Assembly (NCBI RefSeq): GCF_042186555.1
Contig: NC_133328.1
Coordinates: 60,311,431 to 60,375,430 of the forward strand
Length of the DNA stretch: 64,000 nt
Source of the DNA: Aquarana catesbeiana
Lineage: Eukaryota > Chordata > Amphibia > Anura > Ranidae
Direction of reading: 5' to 3'
In this document: positions 55,858 through 64,000 of the stretch, one piece after another
How the letters are laid out: each line of letters opens with the position of its first letter
Position numbering within the stretch: the stretch's first letter is position 1
Made by a program: the position numbers and the translations under genes
Notes under the pieces: generated by a model
Databases searched by the model: none
What the model saw: only the letters and a program-made list of their open reading frames with translations
What the model was told of the DNA's origin: nothing

Positions 55858-56082
55858 CAGGGCCGCCTTTAACACAGGGCAAAAGGGGCAGCTGCCCCCG
55901 GACCAGTTATTGTTGTGGGGCCCAAAGCAACTGCCCCTTGAGTGAACAAATAGTTGATAAGTGGATTAGGGAGGGCCCAAGAATACGTTTGTCCAGAGTC
56001 AGAACAATAGCAAAGACTGCCCTATCTAATTTGGTAACCTGTAAAGGCTTTTTTTAGGTGTCGCCTATGGAGATTTTTTTTT
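55858..56082. repeat. hAT-like terminus fragment (CAGGGCCGCCTTTAAC)
   Basis: CAGGGCCGCCTTTAACACAG followed by GGGGCAGCTGCCCC is a left end of hAT type. No matching right end or duplication could be found, so it is likely truncated. Confidence 0.4.
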
Positions 56083-56086
56083 TTAA

Positions 56087-57442
56087 AGAGGAGCTCCGGT
56101 GTCCCCTAGAAAAATGAAAGTCAGCAGCTACAAATACTGTAGCTGCTGACTTTTAATACAAAGACACTTACCTGTCCAGGAATCCAGCGTTGTCCTTACC
56201 CGAGCCAAATTCTTCAATTGGCTTTGAAAGCAGGCGCTGACATCTTAAGTAAGGAACACCGGCAGTAAAGCGGGTTTCCCACTGCGCACGTGCTGCGCTT
56301 TGTGATGTGTCCCAGAATGCTGTTGGAAAAGGGTAGGCATGAACTTCTGCTCAGATGGCCATGACGATCTGACCAGAAGTGTCAAAACCAGGTCACCGGT
56401 GAGCTGCGCTGCGCTTTGTGAATGGTCTTCTGGCACCTGTGATGTGTTCCAGAATGTTGCTGGGAAAGGGTAGGAATGAACTTCTGCTCAGATGGCCGTG
56501 ATTATCTGACCAGAAGTGTCAAAATCAGGTACCCGCCCCCCCCACCCCAAAAAAGTACAAATAGTTAAAGAGGAGGTCCCTCTTCCATCCTCACAAAGGC
56601 TAAGTAGGGTCTGATAGGAGACTTGTATTCTGCTCTGCAAATGGCTGGTAGTGTTAAAGTACAAGTGAGCTGTAGTCGCCATTGGGGAGAGGATTTGGGT
56701 CTGTTGGATGATGACCAGTGGATTCAGGCCTTAGAACTCATATCTTCCCTTTCTTTCTTTATCCCAATCACATTGCCTAACACAGTTGTTTATAGTACAC
56801 AGAGCTCATTATACACCTCAACATTTACACTCTTGGGGTAAATCTGCAATGCCTAACTGCCGTTGCTGTGTTACGAACATGGGCACCCTTATCCATACGT
56901 TATGGGGATGCCCCAAACGCTATCGTTATTGGTCTCCCATTTTTCAGATGCCTAACAGTATTTTATCTACTATTATTCCTTATGATCCCAAAATGTCCCT
57001 TCTGGTTATTCTCAAAAAATGTCAAAAAACTTGGGAACCATGATTATCATCCACAGTATCCTTGTTTGTGGGTTCAAGTGACTTACTAGAGTAAAGGCGA
57101 GTGGTATTTCCCTGCTGGGTATGTGTCTACTGGTATTTCTTGTGTCTATGAAGAAATTCCCTGGTTGCCCCTGTAGCAGATAGAGAGAATGTGTTCTTTC
57201 TTGTATCTGGAGTACTTTGTTCATGGTATAAAGATGAAAAGCACAATGTCAAATATTACTGTAACCAAGAAATTCAGTTTCTGTATTTTTCTGTTTCTTG
57301 CCCATTGGGCGTGGTTTTGCTTTCTTGTTTTTGGTTGTAACACTGAAAAATTTTTCACAATAAAAATTACCTGATAAAAAAAAATAGAGGAGGGATGAGG
57401 ATGCAAAGAAGCAGAACTTCCTTTTTTGGGTGAAGTTCCTCT
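56087..57442. mobile_element. TTAA-flanked MITE, family A copy, split by a LINE
   Basis: The left end AGAGGAGCTCCGG follows TTAA (56083-56086). The right end reads GGGTGAAGTTCCTCT before TTAA (57443-57446). The internal AAGTCAGCAGCTACAAATAC palindrome is well kept. It contains a local duplication of a ~90-bp segment, AATGAACTTCTGCTCAGATG near 56337 and again near 56475. The L1/Tx1-like LINE at 56577-57385 interrupts it. Confidence 0.75.
56577..57385 (+). mobile_element. L1/Tx1-like LINE, 3' end only (809 bp)
   Basis: It is bounded by the 8-bp direct repeat AGAGGAGG (56569-56576 and 57386-57393) and ends in AATAAAAATTACCTGATAAAAAAAAAT. The frame at 56786-57043 encodes HRAHYTPQHLHSWG, then the zinc-knuckle LIHTLWGCPKRYRYW, matching the C-terminus of the LINE at 23112-27138. 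It is a severely 5'-truncated copy with frameshifts. Confidence 0.9.
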
Positions 57443-57446
57443 TTAA

Positions 57447-59786
57447 CTGCTTCCGGACCGCACCACGTATATTTACTGCAGCAGGGTGGCCCTTCAGCGC
57501 AAAATCACATACCTGTTCGTAATTTTGATTTCTGGGTCTGGGGCGTGCGCGTCGTTGTGTCAGAGGAGAAGATGGAGATCCTGTGTTTCTGCTAAGCAGG
57601 AACACGGATCTCTGTCTTCTCCCAGTCAAAGCACCCCCCACAGTTACCAAGCATTCCCAGGGAATACATGTAACACTTTCTTCGCCCCTGATGTTAACCC
57701 CTTCCCTGCCAGTGTCATTAGTGCAGTGACAGTGCAATCTTTTAGCACTGATCACTGTATTGGTGTCACTGGTCCCCAAAAAGTGTCACTTAGTGTCAGA
57801 TTTGCCTGCCGCAATCTTACAGTCCCGCTAAAAATTTCATAAATATGTAGTGGTGTGGTCACCACTTGATTACTATCAATCTGTCAATCACCCTGCTGCC
57901 AGACCCCCATCCATCAGTTAAGACAATGAACAGTCATTTGCGCAGTTTTGTTACGTTTATTGCAGGATACAACTTGTGTGGGATAAAGGAAGATATGAGA
58001 TGCCCATAGCATTTAGCACATTGTAAGACATTATTCAGTGGCCTTGACCTTGCAAATTGATGCACACCTTGCACCCTCCTTACTGCAAACTACTGAAATG
58101 CAATTTTCACTTCCATTGGGACAAGAAAGAATCACTCTGAATAATTCCTCCTTGCAGACCATAATGGTATTGCCCCAGCGAACCAAGGAGCCAGAAGCCT
58201 ACACAGTCTCTCCCCGATGGCTCAATGAATCAGACAGCCACACAGTCTTTTGGAAGGTATTACCAATGCGCTTAACCAGACCAGAGGTATAACGGGAGGA
58301 CTACTGTTCCCAGCCAGTCCATAACTGTCAATGCTGCGTTCCCCGGCCACAGCATTCTGCACTACTCTCTATAGCTTCTTTTCTTCTGTTTCTGTCACAC
58401 TGACCTTCACCCAAAAAAGGGATAGTTCTGTGTTCCCGGTTACAGAACGCTCATCTACTCTCCTCCGCTGGGCTGCTACTTCTTCCAGACTGATCTTCTC
58501 CGGCATACAAGTCTTGTGTTCCCTGGTCACAGCAACTTGACACCACTTCAGAGATGAAGATCTTTATCTAGGACTCCTTCCTAGCGGTTCCTCCATCCCT
58601 CCTCCGCGCATCCCCGCGTGGGGATGCACGGAACAGCAGATCAATGCTCCATTCTGTCTTTTCCTGCCTTCCAGAACTCCCCCCTGGCAGCATGTGACCT
58701 CAGCTTATATGGGAGGCCTGCCCCCTGCCAATACCCAAGGGTAATTGGTCAGGGCTCCTCACATGAGCTGCCTGCAACTCAGACCTCAGGTCCAACCTCT
58801 CTTCCAGAACAATCTGTCTGAAAGCAGGGGAGGCGCTTCTGAGTCAGAGCACAGGTGGCCACACCTCCCACTACACCAACTCTCCCAGTCCCAAATCAAA
58901 ACAACCAGGCCCAGCCTAAAGCACAGGCCTAGCTAAATTTACCTGCACTTGGACCCTGAGCTGTATAAAATACTAGTCTAGCACCTACCTTCAGGTAGAG
59001 GGTGCTACAAATATATCTCATTGTTTGTAGACGTTATAACTTTTGTGCAAACCAATCAATATACGCTTATTGGGTTTTTTTTTTTTTTTTACCACAAACA
59101 TGAAGCAGAATACACATTGGCCTAAATTGGTTAACAAATGTGATTTTGTACATTTTTTTATTGGATGTGTTTTATAGCAGAAAGTAAAAAATATTGTTTT
59201 TTTTTTTCAAAATGGTCGGTCTTTTTTGTTTTTTGCGCTAAAAATAAAAACCGCAGAAGTGATCAAATACCACCAAAAGAAAGTTTTATTTGTGGGGAAA
59301 AAAGGACATACATTTTATTTGTGTATAGTGTCGCATGACCACGCAATTGTCAGTTAAAAATAATGCAGTGCTATATCGCAAAAAATGGCCTTGTCTTGAA
59401 GGTGGGTAAACCGTCCGGAGGTTTAGTACCGTAGTTTGGCACTGTTCCACGAGTTTGCGCAGTTTTAAAGCGGGACATGTTAGGTATCCATTTACTCAGC
59501 ATAACATCATATTTTATATGTTACTAAGCAATTGGGTATTATATTGTGTTTTTGTGTATTAAACTAAAGTGCATTTCTTCCCCCAAAAAATTGTGTTTGA
59601 AAAACCGCTGCACAAATTCTGTGTGACATAAAAAAATGCAACATCCTTCATTTTATTCTCTAGGGCCACTGCTTTAAAATATATACTGTATAATGTTTGG
59701 GGATTCTAAGTAATTTTCTAACAAAAAAAAAAAAAGTTTTTTACACTTATGTGAGAAGTGTCGAAATAGGGCTCGGGGTCAAGTGG
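57447..59786. mobile_element. TTAA element, family B copy, split by a solo LTR
   Basis: It starts CTGCTTCCGGACCGCACC after TTAA (57443-57446, shared with the previous MITE) and ends GGGGTCAAGTGG before TTAA (59787-59790). Net of the 1164-bp LTR it is about 1.17 kb, matching the copies at 13 and 30 kb, but without the family C MITE. It is in the opposite orientation to those copies. Confidence 0.8.
57846..59009. mobile_element. Solo LTR (1.16 kb), 4-bp duplication
   Basis: It begins TGTAGTGGTGTGGTCACC and ends GAGGGTGCTACA, so the ends are TGTAG...CTACA. The flanks are AATA on both sides (57842-57845 and 59010-59013). The related element at 28225-29543 shows the uninterrupted site AATAAATATATCC, confirming the insertion. 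A TATA-like GTATAAAATAC lies at about 58964-58974. No internal retroelement sequence is present. Confidence 0.7.
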
Positions 59787-59790
59787 TTAA

Positions 59791-60140
59791 TGAATCCAAA
59801 GCTTAATTTGTGTGTTTTATATCTGCTTGGAGTTCAAATTAGTCTTAAGCTAGCCATAGATGCATAGATTTCTCAAAGACCAGAAAATAAAAATGTGATG
59901 GGTTCATCCAACCATGCTGGCTATTGTATTCAGCTGTGACACCTGTGGCCGAAACATGTGGCTGATTGGATACAGTTACTGTATGGCCAACACTTTTCCA
60001 CATGACTCCTTTAATTTTTCAAAGCTTGTTGAGCCAAGTGGTACCGACAGGGCCACCCATGGCTCCAATTTGAAATTCAGAAGACATTGGAGGAAATTTG
60101 AGCCATGTGCAGCTTTAGCCTGAATGAGCCCCTTCTTAAT
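59791..60140. other. No recognised gene
   Basis: It contains AAGCTAGCCATAGATGCATAG (59848-59868), which resembles the MITE end at 12905. Nothing else was recognised. Confidence 0.35.
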
Positions 60141-61345
60141 TTTTATTATTATTATTATACAGAATTTATATAGCACCAACAGTTTACGCAGTGCTTTACA
60201 ATGTAAAAGGGAGACAATACAATTACAATACAATGTAATACAAGAGGACTAAGAGGGCCCTGCTCAGAAGAGCTTATAATTGAATAGGGTAGTGTCAGGG
60301 CTGGGCTCAGCCCTTCCTTCTCTGAGCTGGCCGTTCAGCTGTCGGCTAATTGCCAGCTCTTATCTCTCCACAGTGACTCACCTGTTGATGATATCCCACT
60401 CGTCATTCCGGCCTACTTAAGCCGTCCAGCCCAGATCTCTGCCTTCGCTTTGGTCAAAATCTTCTGCATTGCTTGGCTGACATTCCTTCTGGCTCCAGAT
60501 CCTGCTTGCTGTTCCACTATGCTGATCTCTGGCTTCCTGACTTTCTGGCTTGTCTGACTATCCGTTCCGTTACCGAACTTTGGCTATGCTTTGACTACGT
60601 TTGTTCTGTTTACTTTTATTATTAAACAAGTGTGATTTAACTGTACTTCTGCCTCGGTCTGATTCATGGTTTCTGACAGGTGAGGCAAGTGGTACAAAAG
60701 GTAGTAACTGTGGGGAATGAGCTGATGGAAGTTATAGGAGATTAGCTGGAGGTGTGATAGACGTCCCTGAAGAGATGAGTTTTCAGGGATCCCTTAAAAA
60801 CAGCCAGAGTAGCTGATAGCTGGACAGATTGAAGTAGAGAGTTCCAGAGGATCGGAGAGGCGCTGGAAAAGTCCTGGTGACGAGCATGGGAGGAAGAGAC
60901 AAGGGAGCTTGAGAGCATAAGGTCTTGAGAGGAGAGGACGGTTTGGGTGATATTTGGAGATAAGATTGGTGCTGTAGCTCGGGGCAGAGTTGTGAATGGC
61001 TTTGTATGTTGTAGTTAGTATTTTGAATTTATTTCACTGGGCATCAGTGTAGGGATTGGCGGAGAGGGGTGGCAGACACCGAGCGGTTGGTAACATAGGT
61101 AAGTCTGGCAGCAGCATTCATGATAGACTGAAGTGGGGATAGCCTATGGAGAGGTAGACCTATGAGGAGAGAGATAACAAGGGAGTGATTGAGTAGCTTG
61201 GTGGTTTCATTCATTAAAAAGGGGTGTTATGGAGGTGAAGTCTACAAGCTTTTGACAATGACTGGATTTGGGACTGGAAGGACATTTCAGAGTCTAGGAT
61301 TATATCTATTACCCTGGCATGAGGGGAGAGAAGAAAGAAATGTGT
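60141..61345. repeat. Dispersed repeat, split by a solo LTR
   Basis: It begins with a (TTA)n run and AATTTATATAGCACCAACAG, continues TTACGCAGTGCTTTACAATG and, beyond the LTR, GAGATGAGTTTTCAGGGATC and GGCTTTGTATGTTGTAGTTA. Phrases of this kind are common in amphibian genomes, but I cannot assign a class. The limits are approximate. Confidence 0.45.
60293..60678. mobile_element. Solo LTR, second copy (386 bp)
   Basis: It begins TGTCAGGGCTGGGCTCAGCC and ends CATGGTTTCTGACA, collinear with 7649-8047 and in the same orientation. The flanks GGTAG and GGTGA agree at three of five positions, so the duplication is decayed. It shares ACTATCCGTTCCG and AACAAGTGTGATTTAACTG with the first copy. Confidence 0.75.
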
Positions 61346-62170
61346 AAGTTTCAGTAACTCATAGCAAGCAATTGTAGTTCAATATTCTGACTTAATGAAT
61401 GCGCTAAATGTCTGACAGCTGAATTTTGATTGGCTGCACAGGTACCTGCTCTTTTAGGGCCCCTTCACACTTTCCCCCTTTGTTGTCCGTTACTGAATGT
61501 GTGCTAATGTATGCAGTGTTGCTTTAAAGTGTATTTCCATTTTTGAGAGAGTTGCCATTTTTGGATGTTGTTCTATTCTTCTATTTTACTGCACTTAGTC
61601 TGGCGCCCCCTTGCTGTCATGCTGATTACTGCAAGGATCATCAGGACCGCTACCAGGATATCCATATTAACAGCCCTCCAGGCATCTCTCCTGGTTATGA
61701 AAGCCATCTGAGAACTATGATAAGCTCTTGATTTTAGTAAATGCTATTTATTAATTGTCTTTTTCCAATAAATGTCTAAAACCTGACTTGTATCTTACTG
61801 CAGAGTTCTTCACACAAGCAGGAAATTACATTTCTGGGAGCATTCTGCACACCAACCGTGTACAGAACACCTCCAGGTTGCCATATTGCATTGAATTTTA
61901 CCTAAAACAGTGGCTGCAGATTGAAAAGGAAAGGTCATTTTTAATAACATTAATTTACAATATGACTTGTGTAGCAATTCTACATGCTATATTATTATTA
62001 TTTTTTTTGTTTACTATGTTTTTTCCAAAGAAGTGGAGTTACCCATTTAATCCTTGCAGTGTGGGGTGGGGGGGCTACTCCTGTACTTTTTTTCCCTATC
62101 TCCCCTCCCCCCTGAACAGCTTGCAAGCTGCCTAGACAGTCTTCTGTATAAACTTGATCAAGGAAACAAC
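61346..62170. other. No recognised gene
   Basis: About 820 bases. A 126-codon open frame at 61755-62135 has no motif that I recognise and is not called. Confidence 0.35.
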
Positions 62171-62173
62171 TAT

Positions 62174-62253
62174 AATGGTAACAATGTATTTTTGTATTAT
62201 TATTTTCAGGTAAAATGGTAACAATGTATTTTTGTATTATTATTTTCAGGTAG
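62174..62253. repeat. 40-bp tandem duplication
   Basis: ATGGTAACAATGTATTTTTG through TATTATTATTTTCAGGTA occurs twice head to tail with a 40-base offset. Each copy ends in TTTTCAGGTA. It lies directly upstream of the Penelope-like endonuclease. Confidence 0.95.
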
Positions 62254-64000
62254 GTATTATTTTCAAATTGAACCATTTATCACCTGCTCCACAACGCTTG
62301 TGGTTCATTTGTTGCAATGCCCTTTTGGGCAGCAATACGTGGGTAGGACCAAACGCACCATGCAGATACATTTGGGTGAACATATTGCCAACATTAGAAA
62401 TGGTTTTAAACACCATTCAGTTTCAAAACACTATGCCACACACCATAATAGGGATCCAGCCAATACCCTGTTCATAGGTATTGATAGTTCAGTGCTCATC
62501 GGAGGGGCAGTTCCCTGGTTAGAGAGCTATCCTGATTGGAAATGGCCTGGATACATAGAGTACGGTGTTAGACCCCTTTTGGCCTCAACATAGAGGTGGA
62601 TGTTAATGTATTTATAGACAATTCTTGACATATAGACCATTTTGTTGTAAACCTGATTTGAGTTTTTGGATGACAATATCAATTTTTCTAATTAATAAGG
62701 TAACTCCTTGCCAATTTTTTTTGTATAATTCCCTCCCTGGGTTTTGTAATATTTTGCATAATTTTTGGGAGATAGAAAGAATTTCCTTTAACATCTTGGG
62801 TCAATATAAGTCATCTCAGGAATGGTATGATAGTAGGATTCATTCATTTTATTGATGTTGCAGTTCTGCCGTTTGACAGTAGGGGTCTTTAGTTTTTGAC
62901 TGTTTGGATAATTAATACCAATATAAATTAGCTCTAACTTATCATTAGGGGTCGCTAAACTTTGGATTTGGCATCTCAAATAAATAATTTCCCTTTTCTC
63001 TATCATTAGGGGCTGTGGGTTTCATAAGTTGGGTGTCCCTAGGAATACGTATTTGGTTTACTTCCGTTTTGTTCGTTAGTCTACCCTAGATTAAAAAAGG
63101 GTGGTTATAACATTTAAATTTTAAGCCTTCGGTAAGGGTTGTAAGGTGGATCATGGCACTGACACACCAATGAAATTATTACAAATTAGTTCCAACTTAG
63201 TACCACCAGGGTCGCTTTTGGATTTAATATCCTAAATAAGTGATTCTGGATTTAATATCCCAAACAAACAATTCTTTTTTCCACCACTGGGGGCAGAGAG
63301 ACCTGAAAATTGGGTGTCCCCAACTATGTGATTTAGTTTACTTCCGTTTTGATAGTACCGATTTCCGATTATATGTATATAAAATGTGGTTTCCTTTTTT
63401 CATGCTTTTCCTTTTCCACCTTTTCTGCATGAAATGAGTGTACCCATATATGCATAGAATTTTAGATCAAAGGGGAATTTAATATTCTAACTTTAAACCC
63501 TTAGTAAGAATTGTATGGCGAATTGAGACACTCACATACCAATTTTAACGAAATAAACTTTTTAGTTTTGCATAATACCAAGGGGTTGCCCCTGTATAGT
63601 CGAGACAGGTGACATGGTTTCAGCTGTGGAAGGGCAGTGATCATTTGGTCTAACTTTTTAATAGAGCTAATTCAGTAGAGTGTGGACATTTGCCCCCTTG
63701 CAAGATGGCGAATTAGGGAAGCGTCACCCAAAGCTCAGCCCGGGGTGTTGTTTTTGAATGGTTGGAGGAATATAAGGCGGTGAATCAGCATGTCGCTCGT
63801 GCCCCAGGATGACGTCAGGTGTGATGAAACACATAGGGTGGAGAGACGTGCTGACGTCACTGCGTTCACACTGGTCCCAGAGTGAGGGGCTGCAAACGAG
63901 AGGCGGCCGGCTTGTTTATACTACATCTTTTTATTGTTTTAATTGTAAGTGCAATACTTTTCTTTATCTAATAAAATCTCTTAAGATTTTACACTATGGA
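62254..64000 (+). mobile_element. Third Penelope-like element, 3' part, runs off window
   Basis: After the endonuclease (62285-62593) comes about 1.2 kb of non-coding DNA and then a terminal region with ATGACGTCAGGTGTGATGAA, GTGCTGACGTCACTG and GAGGCGGCCGGCTTG (63810-63920), the same order of motifs as at 34.36-34.45 kb on the minus strand. The 5' part is missing. Confidence 0.75.
62285..62593 (+). pseudogene. Penelope-like GIY-YIG endonuclease remnant
   Basis: The plus frame reads VVHLLQCPFG, QQYVGRTKRTMQIHLGEH and NGFKHHSVSKHYATHHNRDP, then SYPDWKWPGYIEYG. In VVHLLQ a His replaces the first Tyr of the GIY-YIG pair, and the conserved Arg position in IHLGEH reads His-Leu rather than RL, suggesting decay. 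It is closer in sequence to the copy at 36 kb than to that at 42 kb. Confidence 0.85.

Noticed and set aside
57249..57779. 176-codon open frame (minus)
   Set aside because: It crosses three elements (LINE 3' end, family A MITE and a TTAA element), so it is a chance frame.
1..64000. Search for tRNA, rRNA or a host multi-exon gene
   Set aside because: I saw no cloverleaf-like B-box sequence, no rRNA-like block, and no series of exon-like frames with a shared recognisable protein family.

Overview
The window looks like intergenic or intronic DNA from a large, repeat-rich amphibian genome, most likely a true frog (Ranidae or close relatives). The reasons are the mixture of decayed Tc1/mariner, CR1-like, L1/Tx1-like, BEL/Pao and Penelope-like elements with very many short inverted-repeat elements of types I associate with ranid frogs (TTAA-flanked elements ending in AAAGYGGAGTTCCACCC, CCACTTCAGCCCC or AAAGTGGTAGTAAAC, and elements ending in GTACACACGATCGG-like sequence). 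The assignment to frogs is from recognition, not from a search. I found no convincing host protein-coding exon, no tRNA or rRNA gene, and no bacterial or phage-like operon. All protein-like reading frames that I can place are broken transposon genes.

Layout. 0-5 kb: minisatellite-bearing repeat, then a CR1-like LINE (minus strand) split by a pogo/Tigger-like element that itself contains a TTAA-flanked MITE. 6.5-8.5 kb: a Tc1-like transposon with a DD34E transposase remnant (minus), interrupted by a solo LTR with a perfect 5-bp duplication. 9.1-9.3 kb: a hAT MITE. 10.5-11.8 kb: a 60-bp minisatellite of about 22 units. 12.9-15.9 kb: a second Tc1-like element nested in a MITE and carrying a 1.2-kb TTAA element and a 136-bp hairpin hAT MITE. 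17.9-22.7 kb: a BEL/Pao retrotransposon (minus), truncated inside reverse transcriptase. 23.1-27.1 kb: an L1/Tx1-like LINE (plus) with an 8-bp target duplication inside a TTAA MITE. 27.5-32 kb: nested Harbinger-like, TTAA-type and palindromic elements. 33.7-37.1 kb: a Penelope-like element (minus) whose endonuclease domain is disrupted by one arm of a pair of ~610-bp inverted repeats. 39-42.65 kb: a second, different Penelope-like element (minus). 42.8-46.15 kb: Harbinger-like MITEs, one of them containing a 1.9-kb AT-rich insertion with a 9-bp duplication. 47-47.9 kb: a foldback derivative of a Tc1 element. 48.8-51.2 kb: a CR1-like LINE (minus) split by a hAT element with a minisatellite. 51.4-54.5 kb: further Harbinger-like and hAT elements with tandem arrays. 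56-59.8 kb: a TTAA MITE with a truncated L1/Tx1 copy, followed by a TTAA element with a 1.16-kb solo LTR. 60-64 kb: another solo LTR copy and the 3' part of a third Penelope-like element (plus), running off the window end.

The main value of the window is as a stratigraphic record. Many insertions have readable target-site duplications, and several have an empty site visible elsewhere in the window, so the order of insertion can be worked out. I did not find a functional gene system that looks new. The best candidates for something undescribed are the 1.9-kb AT-rich element with a 9-bp duplication, the foldback Tc1, the 610-bp inverted pair around the Penelope endonuclease, and the composite TTAA element subfamily. 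Element boundaries given without a target duplication are approximate.
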